Positions 1-13,890 are shown, counted from the stretch's first letter. The stretch is 64,000 nucleotides of DNA from Nymphaea colorata (GCF_008831285.2 NC_045138.2:28119934-28183933), one strand, 5' to 3'. Translations and numbers: made by a program. The notes: generated by a model not told the origin, from the sequence alone.

Positions 1-531
1 TATTTTGAAGGGCAAAATGGTCTCTCTATAAAAAGATGGACTCGGCTTTGTTTAAGGTGATTTTGGGCTCGTTTGGTCACGAAAGCATTATAATTGACTC
101 CCAAGGCTTGGATCAAGTGTTAAATGGGGGTTTTGAGCTCAAAACATATTTTTAAAATTTTTAATGCAAGACTAAAACGCGAAATAAAAGAGAGGTTTGC
201 ACGTGCACGCATGGCACTAAATAGTGTTGAACATTGTTATTTTGGCCTTGACTTTGGATTTTGAGTTGAAAATCTTGATTTGGACCTAAACTTTGGCTTT
301 AGATCTAATTTGGACCTGAGAGCGGCTTTATGGATCAATTTTCCTAATTTGGACTCAATTTTGCTTTGTGGGTTCTATTACGGACTTTGGCTTTGTATTG
401 TGAATTGATGTGTGAATTTTTTATTTAGGACTTAGATTTGCATTTAAATCTGGATCTACAGTTTAATTTTGGATCTAAACTTTGCATTTGGATCCAAACA
501 TGGATCTAGAATTTATTTTGGAACTAGGGTT

Positions 532-672
532 AAGATTTGAATTTGGATATGGACCTAGAAGTCTGTTTTGGATTTAGGGTCGAGATTTGGATTTGGGTAT
601 AAATCTAGAGGTCTGTTTTGGATCTAAGGTCGAGATTTGGATTTAGATATAGATGTAGAAGTCTGTTTTGAG
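532..672. repeat. 50-bp tandem repeat, about 3 copies
   Basis: Three diverged copies start near 532, 582 and 632 with a 50-bp period. Each contains agatttg, then a ggtctgttttgg-like word near its middle. The upstream sequence from about 220 contains looser versions of the same words, so the array is probably an older and longer one that has decayed. Confidence 0.8.
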
Positions 673-2355
673 GTGAGCTTGTGCTCAATAACTGAATTTA
701 TATCCAAATGTACTATCAAAAATTATTGAAATCATTGAAATATGTTCGAAAAAATGAAGTACGGTCTTTTGAAAAAAAATTGGAGTGATTACTTTTATGC
801 ATCCTCATCTTCGGTTGAATTTTCGATTACCAAAGTGTATATTTCATTACCACCGCCATACGTAGAATAGTTTCTAAGGTATTGTTTGTGGGCAAGGTCC
901 TACTGGCTGATTGTGCAAGGGAGATTGCATTCAAACTGTTGATGTGTTGAATCGATGGGGTTTCTCTATAGTCAGCAAGTCTGAACTTTGTTGCATTAAG
1001 GATGAGAGGATGGATCATCTTTGTTGGTGCTGCCTATTCATGCAGGGTTTGTGGTGTCATATATCCTGAGAGGAAGTACTATACATGCCCAAAGCTTCAA
1101 ATAAACGGCGCCTCTCAGAGCTTCAAAGGCTTCTATCTATAATGGCGCCTTTTGGGCTGGCACAGCTAACAACAAAGGTCGTGCTCAATCAAAATGTGAG
1201 AGTCAGCTAAAAAGTGTCTTATATAAAGAATTAATGCACCTTACCTTTTTCTTATTATTTCTTATGTGGTTTCCATGTCCTACCAATCACTTGCGCCTTG
1301 TAAAGTTATTTATTGATTGGGTACTCAAAAAAAGTAATAGAAGCTAATGATGCCACACTCGTTCCATATTATTAAATTCATTTACTTATCTAGGATGGTG
1401 ATTAGCCTTCGAATTGTCTTGTGCATTATCTTTTCGCATCTTTTTTAGGGTGTTGGGATTACCAACTTTAGTCGGGCATGTGAGTCTTGTCTGTGTTCTT
1501 GGTGGTAACGTTTGGCAAATGAACATTCTCCCATCACCTTGTTCATTTGTTTCATGTTTGACCTATCTTTCCCTAGTGTTTGGAATAGTTTCATCTCTTA
1601 CACATTTCCCTCCCGCTTTTGGTGTGATCTGCTTTCAGCCATTTCTATTTTCCTCTGTTTTGCTGACCTATCTTCGTTTGCACCCCCATCTTGGCATCTT
1701 TCACCTTCCCTAAAATTTACTTTTTTTTCTTGCTACCTGACCTCCTTTGGTTCTTCCGTTGCGTCACTCTCACCCTGATCCCTTTGGTCCCCTGACCATT
1801 CTCCTTGTGTCATTGCTTTTGTCTGGCTTCTTCTTACTAGTCACATCGACACTTTTGACCACTTACAGCAGGTTAACTAACCACTGTCCTCTTTATCTCA
1901 CCGCTACTGAGTCTCGAATCCACATTTTTACTTTTTGCCCTTTCTTTTATAGTGTTATTGTCTCTGCATGGCTTTCCATTGTTAGCAGCATTCCAGACTC
2001 ACCATTCATTCATCTTCTTTTCATCTTTTCTCTTTTCCCCCACCTATCTATTTCCTGGGGGGGTCTGGAGGTTTGTGGCTCATTTTCTCTTGATAGCGCA
2101 TTTAGTAGGAGTGCAATAACAGGATCATTAGAAGCACCTTCTCATCGTCAGATTCTCTGTCTCGTCTTGTGCAGGAGGATGTCCATTTTGCTATTCGGCT
2201 GTGGCGACGTCTTTCGTCTCCAGTCGGGTAACTATGCCGCTCCGTTTATCTACTCTCTCTCCACCTCTCTTATTTCGTTTGACTGTGTGGTTGGCTTTCA
2301 TCTTTTATTTTTGTTTTTGCAGTTTATTCATGTACTGAGGGAACTTCTTGACCCC

Positions 2356-2358
<3 letters not shown>

Positions 2359-2402
<44 letters not shown>
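2359..2402. repeat. (AG)22 microsatellite
   Basis: An uninterrupted AG dinucleotide run of 44 bases. It encodes the Arg-Glu tail of a spurious 220-codon open frame, so that frame should not be taken as a gene. Confidence 0.98.
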
Positions 2403-2408
<6 letters not shown>

Positions 2409-2436
2409 AATGGTGACTTCAGTCACTCACCTCACC

Positions 2437-2490
2437 CATAATGGTGTTTTGATTACTTGTGATACTCATAATGGTGTTTTGATTACTTGT
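2437..2490. repeat. 30-bp direct duplication
   Basis: A 30-base unit beginning cataatggtg is followed at once by a second, 24-base copy starting at 2467. The copies are identical over the shared part apart from the unit joint. Function unknown; probably replication slippage. Confidence 0.9.
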
Positions 2491-4629
2491 AGAGGAAAAG
2501 GTGAAGTAATGATTTTGACTCTTCAAACGTATTCGGATCTTTTTGTGCTTCGATGGTTGAAAAAAAAAATGATGAACATTTTCACCCTCTATTATTAATT
2601 TCATATTTTTCTCTATGCCATGTTTGAAATGGATATAGGGACAGATAATCCAAGTGATGAATGTCTCGTCCCCAAAAATGGTTGAAAAAGTGGTGGAAAA
2701 GGGGGATAATAAATATTGTCATAAATTAAACACGTTTTTGGTGCACACGGCAGGTTAAATGCTTTAAAAAAAAAAGCGAGATCTACTGCCCATGCAAATC
2801 CCTTGTCGATGTAGGTTCGTGTATATTTTATCATTTTTATTTTGAAAAAAAAAATAATTTAAAATCCAACAAGTAAAAAAAAAAATAAGGCGAATGTAGT
2901 TTTCATGACCAGCCCAGCGGGGGCTATCTGTCTTCTCGATTTTTCAGCACTTGATGATATTAATAATTGCCCGGCGGACGGCACTCTTTTAATATATCTA
3001 TCAATTAGTTTCAGCTGTTCACAAATCTGGCATCTTCCAGTCTACAAAACTCCATCTACCTTTCCATCCTGTCCCATCTCCACTGAAGGCTGATTTTATA
3101 TGAATGATAAAGGTGCAATTGATCCTGGCCATCCAACCCTAGAGAACAACCCAAATCTGAAATTAAATCAAACCCAACTGAAAACGCCAAATCCATAAGC
3201 ACTCCAACTTATGACCTTCATTTAAAGGTGGGTGAGGGGATGCTTCTCCTTTTAACGCATCTTTTTTCATTCCTAATCTCCAATTGCCTTCTTTATCCAC
3301 TGTAGAATAAGATGAATAAATTGATGGTCGATGAACATTCCCAACTTTTGATGGAATGATCAAGTGCAAAGGCCCATCCCATTGCATTTGGCTCCTAATA
3401 AATACGTTATATTCTTAAAAGTCGTCTCCTTCCAATTTCCATGCTCTTTGTAGGGATATCTACAAGTGCATTTACATCCAGATCAAACCAGAAGCAAATC
3501 ACCTTCATCGGCTACCTTACCACCATCTGTTAGCCACCTCAAGCTTCCAGACTGAGAATGCAAATCCCCCTGCTACTACTCTTACAGTACTATCAGCGTC
3601 TGTATTCATCTGTACGCACATCTTCTGCTCTTCCAGAAACTGCTCTTGGTGGGTGTGGAGAACCTTCGTTTAATTTGATGCCCCGTTATTACTTCTTTGA
3701 TGTGTCTTATCACCACTCCTTGATAATTAATCTCTTGAAATCCCAAAACCCACACAGGAGAGGACATCCATAATCTGAAGACCAGAGAAACTTATCACTG
3801 CCTTCTTATTTCCTCGAAGAAAAATGAAACGTGGGCCACCTAGTGCCAGAGAAACACTACCGACGACAAAATCGAAGCTCACCTCCTTTCCCCTCAGCCG
3901 GAGCAATCATTAAGAAATAGTGATAAGAAAATGTATTAATCGCATCAAAGGATCCATAAATTTGCATTAAAGATGCATTAGATATAACAACAAAAGATAC
4001 TTATGTTGCTTTCCATTGTTGTAAGCACCCAGAAATGAATCTTCAAGGGATTTAATATTGTTGACATGATGAGTTAATTTTTTTTATTAAATATATAGTT
4101 AACAAATTCTTAATTGGCCTTGTGGCAAAATGACCGAAGTGTCATGGAGCTACTCCATACAATTGGACCACAGCCCACTCAAATCTAACACTTAATTAAC
4201 CTTTCAGGAGTGAGTTTCATGGTGCACACACCTCATTGAGACCCCACATATCTCCACCCGCGGGTAGAATGTTATTGGAATAAGAATAAATAAAACATCA
4301 CGCATGCTGGTGAAAATACTTCCTTCACATTAACTTAAGCCTCTCATGAGCGGTTTACATTTCAACCATATGCGGCTGACAACTAAGAACAAAAGAAAGT
4401 ATCACCTAGCTTACACACAAGCTTATTCTTGTTCTCAGGCACCTACTAACGGAATCTTCTACCAAACCATCCCTCTCTTTTTCTTCATTAACCTTTTTTT
4501 TTTTCATTCACGCAACCGGAGGAAACGTCCTCTCTTGTAGAATCAAACCAAAAACAAAACACCCTGGATGTTGATCAACCTCGCTAGCGCTTCCCCTTCT
4601 TCCTACTCGAAGGTCTGAAGTCCAAGGGC

Positions 4630-6819
4630 TTAACTAGCCGGCCGGAGCTCCTCTTGGCCGGAGATCGGGAACCCCTCATTGTTCAAAACCTCCACTGGCC
4701 ATAGTTTGTACGGCACATTGTAGAGCGTGGAGTTGAAGGTGATGTTCGCAAGCGTCTTGACATTGATGGGGTGAACTTCGCTGCTCAGATTGGATAGGTA
4801 AGCCCTTGTGGAGAGATAGTTGTACACCTTCTCCGTCGGGTGCACCCTGTCGTAGTAGAGGTAGATGCTCCTGTTCGAGCACGGGCTCCCGTACTCTTCA
4901 CATGTGATCCCTTCAGTGCCCTCCACGTAGCAGCAAGACGCATTGATCACTTCTATTCCTGTCCAAATTCAAAAAAAAAAAGTATTATTAAAGTGTAGAT
5001 AGATGTCGCAACTTAATTTGGTTGTAGTATTTTAAATCATGATCTAGTTTTGGAATCATATCTGGATCCATTCAATTGGGGAAAATCTGATTATGATGGG
5101 CGTGCCCCGATCCAGAAAAGGAAGAGAGTAACGCACGTACCGAAGGAAGCAGGTTCGTCAATGACTTGGCTGATAATGTTGTAGGTGTTGACGTAGACGA
5201 ATACAGAGCCAGGCATCTCCTCCATGAAGTCGTCCAGGGAAGCATTCAAATAGTTATTGAACATAACCATTGCATCGTTGTACTCCTTCACACAATCCCC
5301 GTCATTTTGGATTCTGGAAGTAGGGTTGCAGCCACTTGGTTGGATATTGTACAGAACAAATTTCCGAGCTCCGGCTTTGTAAAGTTTCTATCAATAAGTA
5401 AAATAAATAAATAAATGTTCAAGTAATGTCCACAAATAGTTACCAGGCCAATTAGACTGTATTAAATAATGTTTTCCCAAGTGGTTGCCCAGTTGGTCTG
5501 AGGACAGATCAAATATGATCAGGTGCCATTGATTCAACTCAATGCTAGAAGCTAAAAGACTAAATCGCCCTTGAATTATAAAAGAAAAAAAAAAAGTGAC
5601 AAGGATAAAGAGACTCTAAAAGAGGCCCAAGAATCTTTTTTCTTTTTCCTTTTCTCAGGGTTGAAGGTTCAGGATTATTTTGGGATAATTATGACACTAG
5701 TCAACTAAAATATCGCACACCCATCTTTTACAAATTCACCAGGAAAGAAAGATTGAACTAGCTGTCACCAGTCCAGTAGTCCTTAAGCCAAAAAGAAATA
5801 CAAAGAAAACGTGTGTTGAGTACCTGAAGTTGGATGGAGTAGTTCCCGATAAGGTTGGTAGTGAGTTCTTCAAAATCACATGTATCATCTGATGTTTCGA
5901 AGCAAAGATAGTTGTAATCGTTGCCGCCGATGAGGGACATGAAGATGGCGTGGGACATGAAATATGAAGTGTCGTTGAGCTCAGCCTCCAGCTCCGGCAG
6001 CGTCACGTTCAGGAAGTTCTCCACTTGGTGGCTCAGTGGTATGATATGCGACTGCGACACACAAATCATCCATCACATGCCAATGAAACAGTGTAGAGAA
6101 ATTGACATAGAAGCTAGGTTCAGTCAGTTTGGTTTGGTCGATAGACGCAATGCAGCGGCTTCATTTTCAAGAACAACAATGGAAGTGGAAGGGATACGAC
6201 AATTTAGACGAGGTGATGATGTCAGTTCAAACAGTGTAAGTAGAAATAAAAGGGGAGGGAACTCTTGTCTCTCACTAAACAAACCTCCCACCGACAGGTG
6301 GAAGCAGAATTTCTGGCAAAAAACAGTCGCTTCCCCTTTGTTTTATTTTTTTCGAAGCGACTTCCCATGTGCGTAACGATTAAAAACAAAAGAAATAAAG
6401 AGCTAAGAGTTTTAAATTCAAGGGTTAACATAATCTGCACTTACGGTCACCCAAGTAGTGTCAAAAATGCCAGCACCAGCAGAGGCATAGTTAACGCCAT
6501 GGAGGATGCGATCACCCTTAGTCTGAGGGTTGTTGAACACGGGAAGGTAGTCGGGGATGCCCAAGTGCTCCGCCAGTACATCCGCCGGGTTCCTCCCATT
6601 TGTGAACCTCCCGGTTGGCCCCAGAGGGAAGTCCACCCCGTAGGGTGGGAAGTCCGACTTCGCATCACTATCATTAATGTAGTTGTTGTTTCCGTTGTCC
6701 AGGAACGAGTCCCCAAACACGAAAAGAGCCTTCACTGCAGCCTCCTCGGCCTTCACTGGCTTGAGAAAGACGATGAAGTGAACCAGGGAGAGAAGGAGGA
6801 GGCTGGCGACTGCCTTCAT
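4630..6819 (-). CDS. GDSL esterase/lipase, secreted
   Basis: Four exons: 6445-6819, 5824-6051, 5141-5387, 4630-4958, joining in frame to 392 residues, normal for plant GDSL lipases. A hydrophobic signal peptide covers about residues 1-24, so the enzyme is probably secreted to the wall or apoplast. The four SGNH blocks are present: GDSFLDNG with nucleophile Ser38, NYASAGAG at the end of exon 1, GGND at 167-170 with the oxyanion Asn169, and the Asp320-x-x-His323 pair in YYDRVHPTE. The family hydrolyses ester bonds of lipids or acylated sugars and cell-wall compounds; the substrate cannot be told from sequence. All introns are GT-AG. A TATA box sits 62 bases upstream of the ATG. It is single in this window, with no tandem GDSL copy beside it. 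Confidence 0.93.
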
Positions 6820-6880
6820 GTTTGCAAGAGTGTTCCTTCAGAAAGCGAGATTGATGTTCCTTGGCGACTGAATTAGCCTC

Positions 6881-6888
6881 CTTTTATA
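6881..6888 (-). promoter_or_regulatory. TATA box of the GDSL gene
   Basis: On the minus strand the sequence reads TATAAAAG, about 62 bases before the ATG at 6819. A transcription start about 30 bases downstream would leave a 5' leader of roughly 35 bases. This is position and consensus only. Confidence 0.6.
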
Positions 6889-8113
6889 CAGTAGTAATGC
6901 TTGACTTAACTAGACCAGACCGCAACCGGGAAGCCGGCGTCCAAACATCCAGTGAAGTTGATATCTCCACTCAACTGCAACAATCTACCCTCGTCGTTGG
7001 GGGCTTACCGATGCACCTTTCCTTTCCTGATCCACATGCATCTACCCGTCTAAATCACGTGAACCGTTCTAAAACTGGCGGTTGGTCGGCCAACTTCCGT
7101 TACTCTTCCAAGCGTGGCCGTCTATCAATCTTATATGACGGAGCTGAGGGGGCATAATGCCCCACGGTGTAGGAAATTTTTGTGGGCCAACATAAGTAAT
7201 GGCAAAAATACAAAAAAAAAAAAAGAAATCTTTGTAGGGACAGAAATAAAAATTTAAAAAAAATTAAAAAACTAAAATAAGTATTTCTTTTTAAATAATT
7301 CCTAAAATATCATAACTCTAACCCTGTTTTCTTTTTGGCGTATAGATGTTATGTGCACCATCGGCGCATCCAACTCACTCTCCCCCTACCCACACCCCGT
7401 TCTCTGATTGAAAAAAAAAAAAAACTTCTTTTATGGTATATTTGGATTCTCATTAAAATTTTAAAACTATAATTTGGCCTTTCTAATGAAGAATGTTTTT
7501 TTCTGCCCATCTATGTTAATTTCAGATTTACTTGGTAACACAGTTAATTTTTGTACATTAATTAATCTCTTTCTACTGATCCCGACTCTTCACATTCACA
7601 TGCTGAACCAACTCACTGCATCTACCACCTACTTGCAGCTATAGGATTGCAAAACTGTGTTGCTGCAGCCATATATCTTCTTCTAGTGGACATGCATTTA
7701 TTTTGCCAGCGGAAAGTTTTACTTGGAATGGACATGTGGATGCATTAATGAATATTATCCGGAGATTGATAAATTAAAAATTGGTCAAACCGATCAATAT
7801 TTAGAAAGATAAGTCGGTGTGCGAAAATAAACCGTACGGCCACATCAAATAAGAAACAAGATCTCCAACATTTCTTGAATACATTTCTTGAATAACGAAA
7901 TTAACAAGCAAATCAAAATCCTGGATCTTGAAATGCTCTTACAAAATTGACTTCGCTGTTGACTACGGATCAAGTGCGCGTGAAAGAAGCCATGATGATC
8001 AGCTTCCTCCGTTATCTAATATGATTTCAGTAGATTAGTCTTTGTTCGTGTTAACGAGAATTTTGTTCGTGAAGAAGAAGCGACGCATGCTTCTCAATTT
8101 CTTCTCTTGCCGA

Positions 8114-8473
8114 CAGGGCTGTTCAATGACTGGAGCTCGAGTTAAGTGGGCTGGGCTGGGTTAAACTCAGTTAAGCTAGAGAAAGATAATATATAAAATA
8201 CATCTCATAATATTATCAAAAAAATAGATTGTTCAAATGGATATACATATGACTGATATGTGACAGGTATTATGTTCAACTTATATGCCACCTCTTCCTT
8301 TAAAAAGATCATTTTTTTAATGAAATGTTTGGCTTGGCCAAGCCAATCTTGGGCTCGAGCCAAGTTCAAGTTTTAATAACTCAAGCCGAGTCAAGCTCGA
8401 GCTAATGAAATCGAGCTCGAGCTGAGTTGCAGCTGGCTCCAACTCGGCTCGAACTCGCCCATGAACAGTCCTA
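8114..8473. mobile_element. Non-autonomous hAT-like MITE, 360 bp
   Basis: The left end begins CAGGGCTGTTCA and the reverse complement of the right end begins TAGGACTGTTCA, a terminal inverted repeat with two mismatches in 12. It is flanked by a perfect 8-bp target duplication, CTTGCCGA, at 8106-8113 and 8474-8481. An 8-bp duplication with a (C/T)AGGG-type terminus is the hAT signature. The interior is rich in gctcgag and gagctcga words and has no transposase frame. Confidence 0.85.
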
Positions 8474-9784
8474 CTTGCCGATGTAAAACCATTGGGTTCC
8501 TTTGTGGACTTGCACCATGTGACTTTAAAAGCTTACTGTTTCATTAGAGGTCGTTTGATAGTTGTATCACTGAGCAGAATGAACATGACATCCTGTCTAC
8601 CACACTATTATTCTCTCCATCCAGTCAATGGTGTTTTCCGAACAAAACACCATGTCCCATTTGTCCAGTGTTTGTTTAGGGTAAGTGAAATGTAATGATT
8701 CGTTGTCCAGCTGCTAAGTCACATGGGTATTTGAGTAAAGTTCTTGTACTCATGTCACCTTATCAACATGACAAAGATGACAAAGCAGGTACTTGAACAC
8801 ACCTAGTTACTTTTTTATTCAACACCGATCCCAAAGGCCTATATATTTACTTGATTTAGCTTGTTTGTAATTCAATTTTCACTCGCATTTGTGAGTTATT
8901 GATCATTAACATGTATTTTTTCATTTATATTACTTGGCTATTTCAAATGTCGCTTTCCTTTTGAAGTTTTCATGGTCGTTTGCCGTACCCTTGTATCTGC
9001 ACTTTCTAAAATGGTTGTGCCGGTACCCGTATCTACATAAGCTTACCTACTCCCATGTAACTTAGTCCAGCAGACTTCTCTTGCAAACGCTAGATCTCTT
9101 TTGAAAGTGATCGAGGGGACAATTTACTATTAATAAATTGACATCCTATTAAGAAATCAGTTCAGATTTGAATTTAAGGAATGACATCTGACCGATTGGA
9201 TTCAGATTTCTAACAAGCATAATAAATTTTTTTGTTTCAAAATACCGTGAATGAATTTGTAAGCCTAATTGCATCTTAAAGTTCAGAAATTTCAAGTCAG
9301 ATTTTTTCCTCTGATTTAAAATTCATGAATTTTTGAGACATATTAACAGAACTTTAAAATCTATAGTTCTCAAATCCGCAATTTGTTAGAACCTAGAATT
9401 TTCAAGTGAGCCCCACCTTAAATCAGAACAGGTAATCAAACGGCCCCAAGAGTTCCACAAGATTCATGTCCGAATTTCACTTGTAACACAGACAAGAAAC
9501 AGGCTAGCTATATTCCTGTTTTAGACACCTAATCACCCAAAACCTGCGGTACCTAGAACGTGTCACTGCTCACTAGGATGTACCAGAAGTCATAAGCTGC
9601 AAGAACAGAATCCCCAAGCTACACATGCTCTTGCCAGTTGTCAATTGAGGAGTCAGGTTTTACTCTCAACTGCAGAGATAGCATGTTCTGCTACCACACT
9701 TTACTTCTAGCCATCAGAGGCTCTTTCTGCATCATGTTGCACCAGTTCCTGTCTCTTAATGACTCTTTACCTTACATGCAGGGA

Positions 9785-9848
9785 AAGAGAGAGAGACAGA
9801 CAGACACACACACACACACACACATAGAGAGAGAGAGAGAGAGAGAGA
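9785..9848. repeat. Compound GA/CA microsatellite
   Basis: Runs of GA, then CAGA, then CA (about 9803-9824), then GA again. It gives the Thr-His and Glu-Arg stretches of a spurious 161-codon frame. Confidence 0.95.
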
Positions 9849-10103
9849 AGGAACTAATTTCTATGAGTTCAAACCACGGTTTAAAGAAGAAAAGAATGCA
9901 TCAATGTAGAATATTAAGAATAGATTTAGTCACACTGCGATACTTGATCCAGGTATGTGCATCAAAGGTACTTCCTAAGTATATTTGGGAATGTCGCCAG
10001 TCAAACGGCCCACTCTTTCTTTTTCTTTCACTGACTTTATGCCAACGATGTTGTCGACAGCGAAAAGAACTTTCAGCATCTATCCTGCGATCTCTGAAAA
10101 TCC

Positions 10104-13100
10104 CTAGGAAGCTTTGTCCATGAGCTGAATAGGTGCTAAAACGTTTGACTTGTTGGTCTCAACAATGCAGCCATTCATGACCATCTCTTCAAGCATGAAG
10201 TGGGCCTTTTCCAGGTGGAACATTATATCCAGTTCACACTGCAGTCAAGGGAAGAAGAATTAACTGGACGATACAGAATTGTAGCTCCAGGTAAATCCAA
10301 ATATGTGACAACTTAGAGAAGATTTCAAAAACCTCCTACCACATTTCCAAAGTGGCGGTCCATAGTTTCCACTAGTAAGTGTATAAATTCCAGAATTGCT
10401 AGTTCATTCTGCAACAAAAACAAGAGAATGATCATGAGGGGAGATTTTCTGGTGTGACGACGACACATTAAGTTATCTAAATGTGATAAGACGGCTACAA
10501 GTCTCGTAAGGATTGTTGATGTAGCCCTCACTAGTATCATTATATACTGCCGAGGAAGGTTACTGATCGAAGAACAAAAAAGGAACATTACATGGAACAT
10601 GAAAATATTAAACAAGCTCGTAGAATGAATGACAATAGTTACTATCTATAGACCAGAGACATTGGGCTCACCTCATCATTATCAACCCCTACCAAGAAAA
10701 AGAGTGACGCATAGCGCCTATACACGATCTTATAGTTTCGATGCTCAACAAATGAACACTGCATTTGAAGAAAGAGAAAACATGCCACACGTGAGAATGT
10801 GACCTAAAGAATTATGCAGACTTAAACAAACAGTAATTGTTCAGAATCTCAGATATATATCTAAATACGTCACGAGTTGTAGCCTTAAATGCTAAGCAAA
10901 GTGGAGACAATTAAGTACGCGAGCAATATTACATTAGCCTGTTAAGGTAGATAAATTCACCTATATCTGGATAGCATACAACACATTTAAAACAACAAAC
11001 AGCTATTCATCCTCAGAAAAAAAAAGGACACTCGCAATGCCCCCTCAGTCAAGAGAAGTTTAATTGTACCATGTACGAAGTTTAAAAGTTCATGACTATG
11101 CTAGGACAGAGAAAGAGTGCAATATGAAATGAATGAGTACCTGATAGGCCATATATTCAGTAATATAAACATATAGGCACAAATTATGATACAGTAAAAA
11201 CTAAAAAGCAAAACCTCAGAAATTTAACCAATACAAAGGAACAAAAGCAACCGTCATCAATCAAGTTGCCATGAATCATGAAGTGAAGGAGTTCATGTAA
11301 CAATCACACAAAGAAGACAAGTGTTAGCCAACCAGATGGACGAATTGCAAGACAAATAGTCTTGAAAAAATGTAAGCACTTCATAACACAAATGTGACAC
11401 TTAAACCCAAAAAAAAATAACAATAATAATGCTAAGCATAGCACGAAGAAAAGTATGCTCAATGTCAAAGAAGATTTATAAACACAGAAAGGTCAAAAAG
11501 ATAAGAAGAAATTAAGGTGTGGTAGAAAACTGAGCTGCTAACACATCCATGGTCAACTCAATTATGGCAGACTTCAGGTCATCTCAATGATGTGTAATTT
11601 ACTCGGACAGAGATCGGCATGCTTCTATCAATCCCAGTATCTTAAAGCAACCAATGGAATTATGTGAAATTTAAAGCAATTTTGCATGTCATCTACCAAT
11701 AGAAAACTGCCAATAACATAAGATCCTGAAACTATTTCTTATTAGAATCAAAGATCTACAAGGATTTTGATGTTATCAATTTGATGAGACCTGATCATAA
11801 CATGGAGTCCTCCTTTTTGGTTTTTGTTTTTTTTCTTTCCTTTGCTTCCTAGTAACAGTAAGGGAAACTACTAAGAAGTTTTTTCCATTCAAACAAACTC
11901 CTAGCAGATAATAACCTAGAGGATAACAAATTAAAATTTTACAGAATAAGGGACCGAAATTGAATCTTTTATGATGGCTAAGTGGTTAAACTTCCACATT
12001 CACAGAATTCCCTGACAAATTCTTAAAAAACGGATAGAAGTGATTAACCTCTAAACATAGCAATAGTCTTATCAAGTGCCAATGAAAGATGCGTATCGTA
12101 CTTGTCTTCTAGCTGAATAAAAATCAAATACAAGTTAGAAACTTAGAAGTGTATTTAGTATTTACACAACGATGTATAGATAATCCTCACAATATATTTT
12201 AAACTTGGTTAGCTAATAGTCCTGTTCCTTAAAAAAACCAAGCTATTGTCTGATCGCTACTGGAAACTGCTGATGCAATAATCTAAACAACATCCATACT
12301 TTTGAGTCGTCAACATGCATGTCCAATCATTAGTAATAGGTACATAAAATCCTCGTAAGATATCTACAAAGGCCGAAGGGTCAATAGAGGAGAAGCTTCC
12401 TCTAAAGCATTAGCGACCTGCCCAATGATCATCGTGAGCTGGTTTTCGAGCACTTGTTCATTGTCAATTCTTCCAAAAAAGATGACGGCTCTTAATTTGG
12501 TATCAGATAAACTTTTTTTTTTTAACATTACGGTCAGGACTAGAAGGAATATTTAAGCTCTTGAAAAAACTGTCAAAAGTTAAACCTCAGCCAGCATCAA
12601 TCGTAAAAGAAAAGTAAATACGAGCAATGTGCCACAAATTTCCTCTCTTGCCATGAACAAAACAGAGATACCCAACATGGACAACTTATCTTCATTAGCC
12701 ATTAAAATACCATGGAAATATCGAACAATTTGCTATTTAAAAGGCAAAAATAAAGCACAATTTCGCATCCGCACAAACGAAAATGAATAGTTACACACCA
12801 CAACTACAGGAGTCATGCATCACATGAAGAAAAACGGGAAAAAAATAAGAAAGACCGTCGCTATGCCTTAAAAAGTAAAATCTTTACAGGTATAAACATA
12901 ATTTCATCAATCTTTGCGTTCCTTCAAAAAGAATTAAATAAATTGCTCTGGAAATTTGCATCCCCTAAACATACAAACAAACCATCCTGAAGCGAAGGAT
13001 GACATGTTCACCAAAATCTCAATTGAACAAGACCAGATTAGAGGAACTGATAAAACACCGAGTCCATAATGATGGTAATGGTGAGCAGGGAAAAGACAGA

Positions 13101-13255
13101 CAAAGAAATAGAACCTGGTGTTCTGTCCGGGTGAGGCACTTCCTTACGATCTCTGCCTCGAGCGCCCTCCTCTCCTCGAGGGTGAGGTACTCGTAGTACT
13201 GGGCGAGCCGCGTCTGCCCTTGCTTGTTCACCATGAGTATGAATCTGATCCCCAT
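10104..13255 (-). CDS. AP4S: AP-4 adaptor complex subunit sigma
   Basis: Four exons: 13115-13255, 10672-10758, 10340-10408, 10104-10238, which join in frame to 143 residues, a typical AP sigma length. The start [17 protein letters not shown], the block [18 protein letters not shown] and the segment [17 protein letters not shown] are sigma-adaptin longin-fold sequence. The [17 protein letters not shown] start and the tail ending [10 protein letters not shown] match AP-4 rather than AP-1/2/3 sigma as I remember them. The protein would be the small core subunit of the AP-4 tetramer at the trans-Golgi network, which sorts vacuolar cargo in plants. Intron 1 is long (2356 bp) and shows no clear element. 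The gene is head-to-head with the Aurora kinase, 2.2 kb away. Confidence 0.95.
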
Positions 13256-13890
13256 CTGCTGCTCTCTCCCGCTCTCTCTCTCCCCGCTCCACCTTCCTCC
13301 GTCCTTTTCCCGGGAGCAGAATTCTCCTAGGGCCGTCTATAGATACCATACCGGATTTGTATCAATTCCTGACCCGGACCCAAAATCATGGATATGAGAA
13401 TTCTGGCCCGAATTCCACTCATATAGTTTTGGTTTTACATACTATGCTTTCAAATGGGTCGGATCAGATACAACAGTTTTGCTTTTCTATTAATACCCAA
13501 TTCAAATTTGACTGGATTTTCAGTCTTGGATCCAACATTTATGAACATGTTTATTGAGGTCCTCCTTTGGAACAGTATCTGTACAACAGGAAGTGAAACA
13601 CAAAGCACAAATGCAAACATAGGAAGATTCAGAAAAAACATTACATTAGCAAAAGTGATGTCAATATGAGAGTGTTTGATGGGCGAGATATTCTTTGCTC
13701 GGGAAAAATATATCTCTGATGTTCATGTTCATGTGCCCCTCAAACACAAAAGAAACCGATCATGGGAAACAAAAAATGCAAAGTTGTGGGAGTCCACTTT
13801 TTTTCACGGCGTCAAAGCACCCGCGTGTTTGATAGTGGGCTGCCATGAAACGAGTTCTTTTCTTTTTTGATCCTTCCCTTCAACAACTTA

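Larger units (their letters stand above)
1..4629. other. Gene-poor spacer
   Basis: No gene can be supported here. The first 700 bases are made of degenerate repeats rich in ttggat and tctag words. About 1400-2350 is pyrimidine-rich on the plus strand and gives long but low-complexity open frames. A GA microsatellite and a 30-bp duplication follow. The minus strand at 3163-3387 has a 74-codon open frame that I do not recognise and that lacks family motifs. Confidence 0.6.
6820..10103. other. Spacer between GDSL and AP-4 sigma genes
   Basis: Contains the GDSL promoter, a hAT-like MITE (8114-8473) and a compound microsatellite near 9790. About 9130-9450 is AT-rich with repeated attcag and gaattt words and ends in an aaacggcccc-type motif, which resembles a worn MITE end. 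No coding region can be supported. Confidence 0.55.

Noticed and set aside
1747-2409. 220-codon plus-strand open frame
   Set aside because: Low-complexity pyrimidine-rich sequence ending in Arg-Glu repeats from the AG microsatellite; no domain and no codon-bias signal.
6222-6440. 72-codon minus-strand frame between GDSL exons 1 and 2
   Set aside because: It is the first GDSL intron; flanking splice sites and phase exclude it from the coding sequence.
13671-13750. Small inverted repeat with gtgtttga and tcaaacac words
   Set aside because: Arms are short and no target duplication is visible, so I did not call an element.
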